Positions 44,562 through 54,303 are shown, counted from the stretch's first letter. The stretch is 64,000 nucleotides of DNA from Lachnospiraceae bacterium (GCA_017503735.1 JAFVSN010000039.1:1-64000); one strand, 5' to 3'. A program made the numbers and translations. The notes: generated by a model from the letters alone, not told the origin.

Positions 44562-45044
44562 TACCAATTAATCTCTTAGTATCTCCTTTTTGTTGGGCGC
44601 TTCTGAATAACAGTTACCAACTTATTTCCTTTTTTTGTTTTTCGTTGGTTTTTCTACATCCCTCCTTACCAACTTCTTTTATCATTTCTCTTTTTCATTG
44701 GTCATCCCACATCCCACCTTACCAATTTCTTTTGTCATTTCTCTTTTTCATTGGTCATCCCACATCCCTCCTTACCAACTTCTTTTATCATTTCTCTTTT
44801 TCATTGGTCATCCCACATCCCTCCTTACCAACTTTTCTTTCTATTTTTTCTTCTCATTGGTTTTTTCTTCCTTCTGATTACCAACTTATCTTCTGTTTTC
44901 CATTTTTATTGGGTTTAATCCTATTTTCCATACCAATAATACTCTTTTTCTTTCCATTCCATTGGTCATCATCCCAATCCATCTCCCAATCATATTCCTT
45001 ATTACTTCCTTTTGTTGGTATCACAGCTCCTTTTACCACCAATA
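44562..45044. repeat. Alternating inverted 7-mer array (TACCAAY / RTTGGT)
   Basis: Nine units with a 52-53 base period. TACCAAC/T-type sites start at 44562, 44615, 44667, 44720, 44773, 44826, 44879, 44931 and degenerately 44984, 45037; A/GTTGGT-type sites start at 44592, 44644, 44697, 44750, 44803, 44856, 44908, 44961, 45014. Partner distance is 29-30. Units 2-4 are nearly identical; others share only the motif. Spacers are pyrimidine-rich on the + strand. It fills the whole gap between comEC and the nuclease-like gene. A + strand open frame across it is low-complexity and not a gene. Confidence 0.9.
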
Positions 45045-45054
45045 TCAGAAAAAA

Positions 45055-47775
45055 TCAGTCTTCCACCTCAAAGATTCCTCCCTTCCCCACCTTCACCGTC
45101 ACACATCCGCTTTCATCCGTCCGGTATACCCGGCTGTTCACGCTGTGCAACACCGCCAGCGTTTCTTCATGAGGATGTCCGTAACGATTATCCTTTCCGC
45201 AGGAAATCACGGAAATCTGAGGTTGCAGTGCAGAAATAAATTCTTCCGAAGAGGCTGTCCGGGACCCGTGATGAGAAACTTTTAGTATCTCCACAAAAAC
45301 ACCATCATCCAACCGTTCCCTGTCATCCGACGCTCCCCCTCCGTCAGGCATTGTCCCGCCAACCGACGCCTCTTCTTCCGGTAGCTCATCGCCACCCCAC
45401 GGACTCCTTCGCTCCAATACGCCCTTCTCCAAAAAACGTAACTCTCCTTCCTTCTCCATATCTCCGGTCAAAAGCATATCAAACTCCCCGTAGGATGCCA
45501 ACAACACCATAGACGCCGCATTCTTGTTCTCATACACAATTTCTTTCTCCGGTGCCAGACAGGAAAACACCAAATTCCTTCCCACCTTCATCCGATCACC
45601 AGCCTTTAGGTAAAGAACTTCAACCCGTTTTTCCTTTGCCAACGTCACAAGGGAGCGATAGGCTTCATCCACCTCAAATTCCGCGCTCATGCCCGATACC
45701 CCATTCTCTGTTATCTCCGCAATTTGGTCTCCCTCTGTCTCCCAAAACCCATACCGCTCTGGCAATACAAGCCTTTTTATCACCGGCGTTCCGGCATACC
45801 CCGGCACGCTTTCCCGGTATTCCGTATATACCGGCATTGCTTCTAATATCTCCTTCACGCCGCTTATATGGTCACTGTCGGTATGACTGATAAACGCACA
45901 ATCAATTACCCGGATTCCCTGTGACTTCAGATAAGGCAGGATTCGTTTTTCCCCTACTTTTTGTATACTACTGCTTCCTCCATCCATCATAAGCACGGCA
46001 CCGCCCCGTTCCCGAAGAACAATCCCGTCTCCCTGCCCCACATCAAGAAAGGCTGCTTCAAACCGGGCGCAGGGCGTCGGGAGCAAGAAAACCGGCAAAA
46101 GGAGCAGCACGCAGAATAACACTCTTGCTTTCTCCAATCCGGACCTACATCCTCGCAGGATAACTCCCAGATATGTTTTCCCACTGTACCCCCTTATCAC
46201 ACGCTTTCCCCCTCGTCCCATCCACACAAACACGCACGCGGCAAGTACGGCATAATACAATCCTATCTGCCAAAGCTCCGGTCTGCCGAACAGCAACAAG
46301 GAACCGGGAAGTGTTTCTGCCCACCGGCACAACAGCTCATACACGAACAGAATTCCCTTTGCGCCTCCCGCAAAGAAATAACCGAGCCAAGGAAAAAACA
46401 GTCCCAATGCACCGGACAAAAAACCGCATAACAGCAAAATCGTCATCAAAGGCACCACCAGCGGATTCAAGAAAAATCCGTAGGTTGGATATTCAAAAAA
46501 GTGATACACGGTAATGGGAAAGGTCACTGCCTGAAGGGCAAGACCGAAGACAACCATACTTTTGACTTTCTCTCTTATGTACTCCCGTCCCCGAACCCAG
46601 CCGCTGTTCTCCCTTTCTGCTACAATACGAGCTTCTGTCTCCCCCGTCTCCTTTCCCCGCAGCAGTACCGCCAGTACCGACGCTCCGTAGGCAGCCGCAA
46701 AAGACAACTGAAAAGAAGCGGTATAAAGTGCTCCGGGGCTCCCCCATAAAATCACAATGACACTGACCGACATAGCAGATAACGTATCATAGGTCCGTCC
46801 CAGAACCGTAGCTAAAAGAAGCAACAGAAACATGATAACAGCACGTTTTGTGGAGGTTCCCGCTTCCACAAAGCTTCCGTACAACAAAACACCGCCACAG
46901 GCAACGGGAATGGCACCGTTCCGTCCCAAAATTGTCTTTCGTAACAATTCGTATAACGCAGTCCCGATGAAGGACACATGCAGTCCCGAAATGGCCAGAA
47001 TATGCGAGATTCCACCACGCTGGTACAACTCCTGTGTTTCATCAGATAAAAGCGCCCGTTCTCCCAAAAGCATGGAAGAAATAACACCGGCCCCCTCTGC
47101 TCCCAGATAGGTCACATAATGATTCAACAACTTGTTTTTTGCTTGAAATAGTGCCTGACTCAGGCGATGATAAGAAAATGATTGAATTCGAACGGATTTC
47201 CCGTAAACCGCTCCCGTAATCCCCATGGAAAAATAATAAGTCTTTGCATCAAACCCTCCGGGGTTCGGTGCATCTTCAAAAACGCTGCCGCTACCGTACA
47301 CCAGAATTTTCTGTCCGTACTTCAACTCCCCGTTTTCCCCAAACATATCCTCCGTATAAACAAGCAACCGTCCCACCGGCCTGTACACCGTTTTCTCTCC
47401 CCAATAAGGAGCGACCTCTGCATCCTTAAGTTCCAGCCGGATACCGTCCTTTGTCCGCCGGATATGAGAAATCGTCCCTTCTGTCAGCACTTCCCTTCCG
47501 TCTTTCATACAGGAGGTAAACGCATTGGCATTTTGTTTGTACTTGGCCTGCTCCAGATGCATCACACCGCACCCGATTAACAGAAACACCGGAGCAAACA
47601 ACAACAGCTTATCCGCTACCGATACCCGTCTTTGTCCCGTTCCCAGATGTTTCAAAAACCACACGCAGGCCACCGTCACCCCAACGGCCGCAGTTATCGC
47701 AACTCCCGCCGAATACTTTGCTAAAACAATCCCCGACATAAACGCGGCGGCACAAAGTACCGCCGGACGCTTCAA
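45055..47775 (-). CDS. comEC: ComEC/Rec2 DNA-uptake channel
   Basis: 906 residues. N-terminal helices and an OB-like domain, then the ComEC membrane domain (GISHILAISGLHVSFIG, FQLSFAAAYG) and a C-terminal metallo-beta-lactamase domain (LDVGQGDGIVLRERG, FISHTDSDHISG, LKVSHHGSRTAS). It forms the channel for single-stranded DNA in transformation. The only canonical in-frame start nearby is TTG at 47775 without a good site; AAGGAGAGG at 47801-47809 points to an in-frame ATA codon at 47796, so the true start may be non-canonical or mutated. comEA lies at 50942. Confidence 0.92.
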   Translation of the reverse strand: MKRPAVLCAAAFMSGIVLAKYSAGVAITAAVGVTVACVWFLKHLGTGQRRVSVADKLLLFAPVFLLIGCGVMHLEQAKYKQNANAFTSCMKDGREVLTEGTISHIRRTKDGIRLELKDAEVAPYWGEKTVYRPVGRLLVYTEDMFGENGELKYGQKILVYGSGSVFEDAPNPGGFDAKTYYFSMGITGAVYGKSVRIQSFSYHRLSQALFQAKNKLLNHYVTYLGAEGAGVISSMLLGERALLSDETQELYQRGGISHILAISGLHVSFIGTALYELLRKTILGRNGAIPVACGGVLLYGSFVEAGTSTKRAVIMFLLLLLATVLGRTYDTLSAMSVSVIVILWGSPGALYTASFQLSFAAAYGASVLAVLLRGKETGETEARIVAERENSGWVRGREYIREKVKSMVVFGLALQAVTFPITVYHFFEYPTYGFFLNPLVVPLMTILLLCGFLSGALGLFFPWLGYFFAGGAKGILFVYELLCRWAETLPGSLLLFGRPELWQIGLYYAVLAACVFVWMGRGGKRVIRGYSGKTYLGVILRGCRSGLEKARVLFCVLLLLPVFLLPTPCARFEAAFLDVGQGDGIVLRERGGAVLMMDGGSSSIQKVGEKRILPYLKSQGIRVIDCAFISHTDSDHISGVKEILEAMPVYTEYRESVPGYAGTPVIKRLVLPERYGFWETEGDQIAEITENGVSGMSAEFEVDEAYRSLVTLAKEKRVEVLYLKAGDRMKVGRNLVFSCLAPEKEIVYENKNAASMVLLASYGEFDMLLTGDMEKEGELRFLEKGVLERRSPWGGDELPEEEASVGGTMPDGGGASDDRERLDDGVFVEILKVSHHGSRTASSEEFISALQPQISVISCGKDNRYGHPHEETLAVLHSVNSRVYRTDESGCVTVKVGKGGIFEVED

Positions 47776-47866
47776 AAAAATAAACCGATTCCCTATGATA
47801 CCTCTCCTTCCTATTGACTTCCCACGTTCTGTCCGCCACGCAAACCCCTTCGCTTGCAGGCAGACA

Positions 47867-48787
47867 TTATTCCTTTTCTATAATATCCAGATTCCGTTCA
47901 TACAACCGGGTTAAATCCATTTTCTGATACAACTTCTCCGGCTTCCCTTCGATTAAAAACTGCACCTGATAAATCCCCGGAAGCTCCGCCAACGTATTTA
48001 CAACGGAATAAATCACCGTCTCCTCCGACACCTCCGGAAGCTTGTCCAGGAAATCTTTGCTCAGATTCACCGTGCAAACATTGTCCTTTGTGGAAACCTC
48101 CAATACATTCACATCCTCAGACAAAACCGGATACATATTTTCTGCCACCGGACCGTCAATCAATTGGCGCAATACAATTTCTTCTTCCGTTACCGAACCC
48201 ACATACGGAATCTTTAAATTGGATGCAAGCAATGCCGTTCCTTCCTTATTGGCATAATACACCGTTGCATATAAAAACTGATAATAACTTGCTTCCGGTC
48301 CCGTGCTGTCAATAAAATCCGATTCCTTCATAATTCCTACCGGTATATTCTGGGCGTTCATAAGGGGTTGTCCCCCCACATAAATCTCCACCGAATCCAC
48401 CTTTTCCGTCTGACATAAGGTTTTCACGATTGCGGCACGCATCAAAACTTCCCGAATCCCGGATACCGTCTGATAGCTTTCGTCAAACATAAGCGTCACA
48501 AGACCGTTTGCACCGATAAAAACATCCGGAAGAACCACCGTGTCCGGAATGGCAGCTAACGCATTTGTCCCCTTCGGAGTACGAAGTGCCTTCATCAGCT
48601 CCGTAACCAGTTCGATTCCTTCTTCACTCTTCGTTACATACCATTCTTCCACCAGTCCGGTTTCTTCTTTTTCCGGGTAATAAATCAGAAGATCCCCTTC
48701 CCACAAGGTCGGTTCCGGCTTCCCTTTACACCCGCAAAGCAGAAGAAGCAATATTCCGAAGAAAAACATCCATCCTTTTCGTTCCAT
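47867..48787 (-). CDS. GerMN-domain lipoprotein
   Basis: 306 residues. Signal peptide with lipobox LLCGC (Cys19), then two GerMN domains (about 50-160 and 185-290; LVTLMFDESYQTVSG and CTVNLSKDFLDKLPEVSEETVIYSVVNTLAELPGIYQVQFLIEG). GerM acts in sporulation and germination; it may also serve cell-envelope roles. It follows the histidine kinase by 11 bases, so it is in the same transcript. Confidence 0.88.
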   Translation of the reverse strand: MERKGWMFFFGILLLLLCGCKGKPEPTLWEGDLLIYYPEKEETGLVEEWYVTKSEEGIELVTELMKALRTPKGTNALAAIPDTVVLPDVFIGANGLVTLMFDESYQTVSGIREVLMRAAIVKTLCQTEKVDSVEIYVGGQPLMNAQNIPVGIMKESDFIDSTGPEASYYQFLYATVYYANKEGTALLASNLKIPYVGSVTEEEIVLRQLIDGPVAENMYPVLSEDVNVLEVSTKDNVCTVNLSKDFLDKLPEVSEETVIYSVVNTLAELPGIYQVQFLIEGKPEKLYQKMDLTRLYERNLDIIEKE

Positions 48788-48798
48788 CTTCTGCCTCC

Positions 48799-50214
48799 TT
48801 ACTGTACCGTCATTACAAAGCTGAGCGGAATACGCACCGTGAAAATGGAGCCTACCCCCGGTATGCTTTGTACTTTAATCAAACCTTTATGCATCTGTAC
48901 CGCACTTTTGGTAATGGAAAGCCCCAGACCTGTTCCGCCGGTTTCTCTGGAACGAGCCTTATCCACCCGGTAAAAACGGTCAAAAACAAGACCCTGCTCC
49001 TCCTCCGGAATTCCCACACCCGTGTCTTCAATCTTTACATAGAAAAACTTGTGGTCCGAATTTAGGGAAACCATTACCTTACCGCCGTCCCGGTTATACT
49101 TAATGGCATTTTCGATCAGATTACTGAATACTAAGGAAATCTTTACTTCATCCACTTCCGCCAGCACCGTACGGTAACTCTCAAATACCATCTCAATGCC
49201 CCGCTTTAACGCAAGCGGCTTCAGACGTTTTAAAATAATCTCCAACAGTTCGTTGATATTGACTTCCGCAATATTTAATTCTCCGGAGGTCTTATCCAAT
49301 TTTACCAAAGACAACAAATCATTTACGATTTTTGCTTCTCTGTCAATTTCGGCATTGATATCCGTAATAAATTCCCGGTACATTTCAATCGGTACGTCCG
49401 GTTCCAGCACAAGGGAATCCGACAGCACCTTAATGGCCGTCAGCGGTGTTTTTAACTCGTGGGACACGTTGGAAACAAACTCCTGTCTGGATTTTTCCGT
49501 AGCCGCAACCCGGTCCATCATACGACCGACTGCACCTGCAATCCGCTCTACTTCTAAATAATTCCCGGTTTCGATTATCTGGGTACCGTCATAAGACTCT
49601 GTTACTTGTTCGATACGCCCCGAAAGGGTACGCAAAGACTTGGTCATCACTCCGGAAACCACCAAAGCGACCACCAACAGAAGCACGGCAACACCGATCA
49701 TCAGCACCACCGTATTCTCTTGAAATAAATTATGTTCCGCAATCACATCTGCCAAAGAACCTTCCAACACCATTGCGCCGATGACCTGCCCGGAACTCTC
49801 CGCCGTTACTCCTACCGAAATCGGCATTACCACTTGGGCAATCCCTTCCTCTTCATTGTAGTAAACTTTCGTTTCGCCCCGCATGGCACAAATAGGTTCC
49901 TCGGAAATCAAAGTTTTTCCTTCCTCACGCCCCGCAGTATCCTTTACCACCACAAGACTGTTATTCACCAGTACAATACGCCCGGCAAACGTTGACGACA
50001 ACACTTGAAGTTGCGCCGTAATATCCGGTTGCATCTGTTGTTGTAAATAACCGCTTTGGGCAATCCGGCCCGCAAGCGCAATCCCCTGCTCCTTGATTTG
50101 CTCCAGCCGGGTCTCATATCCTTGTTTCCAATGTAGCGTTTTCATAATCTGCATTCCTGCGTACAGCGGCACCAAGCCCACAACAAGCAAAATACATACC
50201 AAATGAACCCGCAT
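48799..50214 (-). CDS. Sensor histidine kinase
   Basis: About 471 residues: an N-terminal helix, an extracytoplasmic sensor of about 140 residues, a second helix, HAMP, HisKA (FVSNVSHELKTPLTAIKVL) and HATPase (NLIENAIKYN, DTGVGIPEEEQ, GGTGLGLSI). It follows the response regulator in order; layout resembles WalK/PhoR. The start is uncertain: the ATG at 50214 has a site too close, and upstream in-frame TTG codons overlap the regulator gene. Confidence 0.9.
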   Translation of the reverse strand: MRVHLVCILLVVGLVPLYAGMQIMKTLHWKQGYETRLEQIKEQGIALAGRIAQSGYLQQQMQPDITAQLQVLSSTFAGRIVLVNNSLVVVKDTAGREEGKTLISEEPICAMRGETKVYYNEEEGIAQVVMPISVGVTAESSGQVIGAMVLEGSLADVIAEHNLFQENTVVLMIGVAVLLLVVALVVSGVMTKSLRTLSGRIEQVTESYDGTQIIETGNYLEVERIAGAVGRMMDRVAATEKSRQEFVSNVSHELKTPLTAIKVLSDSLVLEPDVPIEMYREFITDINAEIDREAKIVNDLLSLVKLDKTSGELNIAEVNINELLEIILKRLKPLALKRGIEMVFESYRTVLAEVDEVKISLVFSNLIENAIKYNRDGGKVMVSLNSDHKFFYVKIEDTGVGIPEEEQGLVFDRFYRVDKARSRETGGTGLGLSITKSAVQMHKGLIKVQSIPGVGSIFTVRIPLSFVMTVQ

Positions 50215-50236
50215 ACTCTTCCATGCTTTTAGAAAT

Positions 50237-50929
50237 TTACTGAACCTTGAAAAAATAGCCAACCCCCCATTTTGTATGTATATAATCCGGCTCGCTCGGA
50301 TTCTGTTCAATCTTCTCACGCAATCTTCTTACATGTACATCCACCGTTCTTACATCCCCCGGATACTCGTATCCCCAGACAATGTTTAACAGATTTTCTC
50401 TGCTGTATACCTTGTTCGGATTGGACATTAAAAGTTCCAAAAGGTCAAACTCCTTCGCCGTCAGGTTAACCTCCAGCCCCTTTAAGAACACTCTTCTTCC
50501 GTCCCGTTCCAAACGGATATCCCCGATGGCAAGTCTGTTCTCGCTATCATTCTGCTCCGTCTGCTTTCTGCTCCGACGCAAAATGGCCTTAATACGCGCC
50601 TTTACTTCCAGAATATTAAACGGCTTTGTAATATAGTCGTCCGCTCCGTACTCCAGACCCATAATCTTATCGATATCCTCACTTTTTGCGGTCAGCATCA
50701 TAATCGGCACATCGGAAAACTCTCTGATTTGCTGGCACACCTCAAACCCGGAAAGCTTCGGAAGCATCAAATCCAACAAAATCACATCGTAAGAATTGGC
50801 CTTTGCCGCAGCAACCGCTTCTTCTCCGTCATAAGCGCAGTCCACCAAAAGTCCTTCCTGCTCCAGACTGAACTTAATGCCCTTTACAATCAATTTTTCA
50901 TCGTCTACTACCAAAACTCTCTTGTCCAT
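50237..50929 (-). CDS. OmpR-family response regulator
   Basis: 230 residues. Receiver domain (VDDEKLIVKGI, phospho-Asp in VILLDLMLP near residue 52, Lys in YITKPFN) and winged-helix DNA-binding domain (LTAKEFDLLELLMSNPNKVYSRENLLNIVWGYEYPGDVRTVDVHVRRLREKI). It precedes the kinase gene. Likely senses the envelope; target genes unknown. Confidence 0.95.
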   Translation of the reverse strand: MDKRVLVVDDEKLIVKGIKFSLEQEGLLVDCAYDGEEAVAAAKANSYDVILLDLMLPKLSGFEVCQQIREFSDVPIMMLTAKSEDIDKIMGLEYGADDYITKPFNILEVKARIKAILRRSRKQTEQNDSENRLAIGDIRLERDGRRVFLKGLEVNLTAKEFDLLELLMSNPNKVYSRENLLNIVWGYEYPGDVRTVDVHVRRLREKIEQNPSEPDYIHTKWGVGYFFKVQ

Positions 50930-50941
50930 GATGTCACCTCG

Positions 50942-51619
50942 TCATTCTGCTACAATAGAATCTTTTATCTGTTCAAACATGGCATCGCCGATGCCGGAAA
51001 CATTTTTGATTTCCTCTATCTTTTGAAACGGTCCTACTTTTTCCCGATACCGTAAAATCGCCTCAGCCTTTGATTTTCCTACACCGCTTAACGTCATCAG
51101 TTCTTCCGTATCCGCAGTATTGATATTCACCGGTCGTTTCTGCGCTCCGGCACCCGCCTCCCCGTGGGATGCCGTATCGTTTCCCTTCACACGTTCCTCT
51201 ACAGAAAGGGCCTTGGTTTCTTCCGTTGTGGGAACATACACTTTTTGACCGTCGGTAAGAACCGCAGCAAGATTGTGATAAGCGGTATCCGCTCCTTCGC
51301 AAAACCCGCCTGCCGCTTTTATACCGTCAATGACCCGGCTTCCCGCAGGCAACCCATACACCCCCTCATTCTCCACCGCTCCGCATACATGTACGTAACG
51401 CATAGGTTCCGTAGGAACCGTCTCTGCCGTTTCGTTCTCCGGTTCCGGTGTGAAAAGGGGTTGTGTCTGCATCTCTTCGTTGTTGCTTTGTTCTTCCTGC
51501 TTTACCTGCACAATTTCCCTCATCTGCCGGTTCTTTCCGTGCATCCCGAGCCAGACGGTTCCGCAGACCAGCAAAAAGCATCCCGCAACAACAACTTTTA
51601 TCCGTTTTCTTTTGTCCAT
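50942..51619 (-). CDS. comEA: ComEA-type DNA-binding protein
   Basis: About 225 residues from the ATG at 51619 (GGGAGGATGT before it). An N-terminal membrane anchor (VVVAGCFLLVCGTVWLG), an SLBB domain (VHVCGAVENEGVYGLPAGSRVIDGIKAAGGF) and two C-terminal HhH motifs (NINTADTEELMTLSGVGKSKAEAILRYRE). It binds incoming DNA at the surface for the ComEC channel. It is just upstream of the response regulator gene. Confidence 0.92.
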   Translation of the reverse strand: MDKRKRIKVVVAGCFLLVCGTVWLGMHGKNRQMREIVQVKQEEQSNNEEMQTQPLFTPEPENETAETVPTEPMRYVHVCGAVENEGVYGLPAGSRVIDGIKAAGGFCEGADTAYHNLAAVLTDGQKVYVPTTEETKALSVEERVKGNDTASHGEAGAGAQKRPVNINTADTEELMTLSGVGKSKAEAILRYREKVGPFQKIEEIKNVSGIGDAMFEQIKDSIVAE

Positions 51620-51747
51620 ACATCCTCCCGTCAGGGAATGCAACGGACCTATTCTCTCAGCTTCTATTGTAACGGAACTTTCCTAAAAAAACAAGTGGTT
51701 CCGGCATCAAATTACAGCGATTTCATCAATCTAAACTCATTTTTAAC

Positions 51748-52191
51748 TCACTTTGTTCCGGCAGACTTAAACCAGATTACTCCACCCACGGTTACGGCTG
51801 CGGCGCAAAGCTTCTGCCAAGAAAAAGGAACCTTTTCCGTTCCGAACAATCCGAAAACTTCAATCAGGTAAGAAGCTACCAACTGTGCGGTTACAATAAA
51901 CATGGCCGACTTTGCCGGTCCCAGAATCGCCACACTTTTGATTACCGTAAATGTAATAAATGCCCCTAAAATTCCGCCCAGCAAAAAGTACTTCGGGCTT
52001 ACCTGCAAAAGGGAGCCGATTGCCTTCTCTTTTCCGGAAACGAACCATGCCACCACACAAACCAACAACGCGGAAAACTGTACGAAACCGGCGGCGGTCC
52101 AGATACTGGTCTGCTTTGTCACCCCCGCATTCCAGACTCCCTGAATGCTCATAAGTGCACCGGATATAATTGCAATGAGAAATCCTAACAT
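51748..52191 (-). CDS. YdcZ/DUF606-type DMT transporter
   Basis: 147 residues with four to five helices; IISGALMSIQGVWNAGVTK and ILGAFITFTVIKSVAILGPAKSAMFIVTAQLVASYLIEVFGLF are typical of the DUF606 subgroup of drug/metabolite transporters, which function as pairs or dimers. Single gene here. AGGAGG precedes the ATG. Confidence 0.87.
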   Translation of the reverse strand: MLGFLIAIISGALMSIQGVWNAGVTKQTSIWTAAGFVQFSALLVCVVAWFVSGKEKAIGSLLQVSPKYFLLGGILGAFITFTVIKSVAILGPAKSAMFIVTAQLVASYLIEVFGLFGTEKVPFSWQKLCAAAVTVGGVIWFKSAGTK

Positions 52192-52386
52192 AAATCTACC
52201 TCCTTATTATCGGAAGTATGTGCACATTTTTTACAAATATTCGGTGAAAAAGGGTTGTATTTCCGCACAAGATATGCCAAGATAGTAATGAAAATATGCA
52301 GAGCAAAAAAGCACCCGGTATTTCGGGAACCATCCGAAACCGTCTGCAAAACAATTCCGCAACAGAATTCTGCGTTGGAGAGACTC

Positions 52387-53262
52387 ATGAAAAAAACACA
52401 GCAAAAAAATCATCTACAATTCAAGACAAAACGTTTTCTGGCAGGGCGGATTCTTGCGCTGCTTCTTTTGTTCTGCCTTTCTCCCCTTTCCAACGTGTTT
52501 TACAGTATGGCGGTAATGGGCGTTTACAGCAAAATGAACGAGAAAACAAGTCTTTTGGCATCGGAAGGAATCAAGCTTTCCATTCCGGGCGGTCTTTCCA
52601 CTTTGCACTCCGACTGGTATCCCTTTGTCATGACCTTTGAAGCCAACAGCGGATTTCGAAGCTTTGTGGGGGATTCTTCTCTTGATTTGACCATTTTGTA
52701 TAATTTTCCGGCGTTCTCCCCGGTAAAAGGATGCAGCCGGCTTTACGATACAAAATCCCCCTATTACAACAGCTTTTACGGCGCTTATCTGGTAAAAGAC
52801 AAGGACGGCACCCCTTACGGTTTTATCCTCCGGGAGGACGGTTCCTTATACCCGGATGCCGCGGAAGTTGCGGAAGTTCCGAAATACGACTTTTGGCAGC
52901 TGGTCCTCTCCGAATTCGGTCTTACAAGAAAGAATGCCGTTTTTGACTGGAACATTACAGAGATTTCCGAGCCCCTTTCTTATGCCGGCGAAGATGGTTT
53001 TTACCGTATGGATGCCGCCTTGACCGTAAACGGTTCCTCCCACGAATACAACGGGTTTACCCCGTCTTATCTCCAGTACGGAAAACCGAATTTTCCGGTT
53101 ACGGCCCCGTTGGCACCAATACCCATGTACGGCAGACTGTACGGCAAATATTTAGAGGACAAGCAAGTATCTCTCTTTTACTATATTGTAGCGGCAGATA
53201 TGGAAGTTTTGGAAGCATGTGATAAAGAAATTCTTTCCAAAAGTTCATTCACTTACCGATAG
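52387..53262 (+). CDS. Membrane-anchored or secreted protein, unknown function
   Basis: 291 residues from the ATG at 52387 (GGAGAG before it). An N-terminal helix (RILALLLLFCLSPLSNVFY) acts as anchor or signal. The rest is a Tyr/Phe-rich soluble domain. I recognise no family. It is on the + strand while neighbours are minus. Confidence 0.7.
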   Translation: MKKTQQKNHLQFKTKRFLAGRILALLLLFCLSPLSNVFYSMAVMGVYSKMNEKTSLLASEGIKLSIPGGLSTLHSDWYPFVMTFEANSGFRSFVGDSSLDLTILYNFPAFSPVKGCSRLYDTKSPYYNSFYGAYLVKDKDGTPYGFILREDGSLYPDAAEVAEVPKYDFWQLVLSEFGLTRKNAVFDWNITEISEPLSYAGEDGFYRMDAALTVNGSSHEYNGFTPSYLQYGKPNFPVTAPLAPIPMYGRLYGKYLEDKQVSLFYYIVAADMEVLEACDKEILSKSSFTYR

Positions 53263-53320
53263 CCCCATAAGACCTGCCATCCCTGGAATTTCCTCCTCCG
53301 TCCGATCGCTTCCATCGGTT

Positions 53321-53551
53321 TTACACAAGCTTCTCCCCACCGTAACGCTTCATGATATATGCTTTCACGCTTGCATCCCGTTCTGCCAGTTTGTTGCAGG
53401 CCTCCGCAGCAGTCTTTTTCTTTTCGAGAATCAACGCTTCGTCTGCACCCTCCACTCCAAAGCGCTGCAAATAGCCCTGAAGACATACATAAACCACATA
53501 CTCCGGAAGCAACAGTTCTTCATTTCCCGTACTGCTTCTCATATCTGCCAA
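53321..53551 (-). pseudogene. Small ORF without a good start, possible remnant
   Basis: Codons 53321-53551 read MADMRSSTGNEELLLPEYVVYV..., protein-like (acidic N-half, basic GGEKLV end). The frame upstream stays open (VKKSLDLADAL) back to a TGA just before, with only TTG as start. It may be a 5'-truncated gene or a real one using TTG. Not recognised. Confidence 0.35.
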
Positions 53552-53622
53552 TGCGTCTGCAAGGTCAAGAGATTTCTTTACCTTATATCTTCAGTTATTT
53601 CACGCAAAAAGTAAACTTCATA

Positions 53623-54270
53623 TTACTTCGTCATCTGACGCTTCCGAAGCACCAGATAACTTCCCAGACACACCGCCGCACCGAACAACACTCCGCCGAA
53701 TATCAACAACGCACAATGCATGAAAAACTCATCCGGAAGAAGCAAAATAATCGGGTCGGTGCGGTAATCGAAGATCCAATAGTCGTTGTTAAAGAACAAT
53801 TCATGGAAAATTACAAACACCTGATCCCAAAACAACGCAACCAGAATCCCCAGTACCACCGGCAGACCACAGGACACAATAGCGGTCATTTTCAAATACC
53901 GGTACTCCTTCTTCTTTGCCATAAACACAATCCCTGCCACTCCGAAAAGCCCGCAAAACACCGCCAGATACTTAAAGAGATCAAAGATTTCCTTTACCTC
54001 TTCAAAATGAATCTTTCCGGTTTCGGACATGGGCAAAGTAGGAAACTCTAAGTTTCCGTCCTTCCAAGCCATGTTATAGTCGATAAGTGCATCGTAATTT
54101 TCACGAATCTCCGCTTCGGAATACCCGGAATACGCCGAAATCCCAAGGGTCTCCATATCATGATAATAAAGCGGCCGGAACGCTAACGTTCCCACTACGG
54201 AACTCCCGATGATCGCTAATGTCAACACCAGGGCCAGGCCCGCCTGTGCCCACCAAAGTCCTTTTTTCAT
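53623..54270 (-). CDS. DUF1461 (TIGR01906) integral membrane protein
   Basis: 215 residues with four membrane segments (about 10-30, 100-118, 125-145, 185-205) and a loop YHDMETLGISAYSGYSEAEIRENYDALIDYN between the first two. The loop, and FHELFFNNDYWIFDYRTDPIILLLPDEFFMH, are TIGR01906 hallmarks. No known function. The probable ncRNA at 54304-54618 lies directly upstream on this strand. Confidence 0.87.
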   Translation of the reverse strand: MKKGLWWAQAGLALVLTLAIIGSSVVGTLAFRPLYYHDMETLGISAYSGYSEAEIRENYDALIDYNMAWKDGNLEFPTLPMSETGKIHFEEVKEIFDLFKYLAVFCGLFGVAGIVFMAKKKEYRYLKMTAIVSCGLPVVLGILVALFWDQVFVIFHELFFNNDYWIFDYRTDPIILLLPDEFFMHCALLIFGGVLFGAAVCLGSYLVLRKRQMTK

Positions 54271-54303
54271 ACCGTTTCCTTTCCCTGTCTCTCTCCTTAA
54301 TAA

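Noticed and set aside
44645..45172. + strand open frame of 175 codons
   Set aside because: It is produced by the tandem pyrimidine-rich array (repeating HPSLPTSF-like peptide) and runs into comEC on the other strand; no good start.
47609..47839. Minus-strand 76-codon frame at the comEC start
   Set aside because: It is out of frame with comEC and overlaps it; the protein looks random. It does not supply the missing comEC start.
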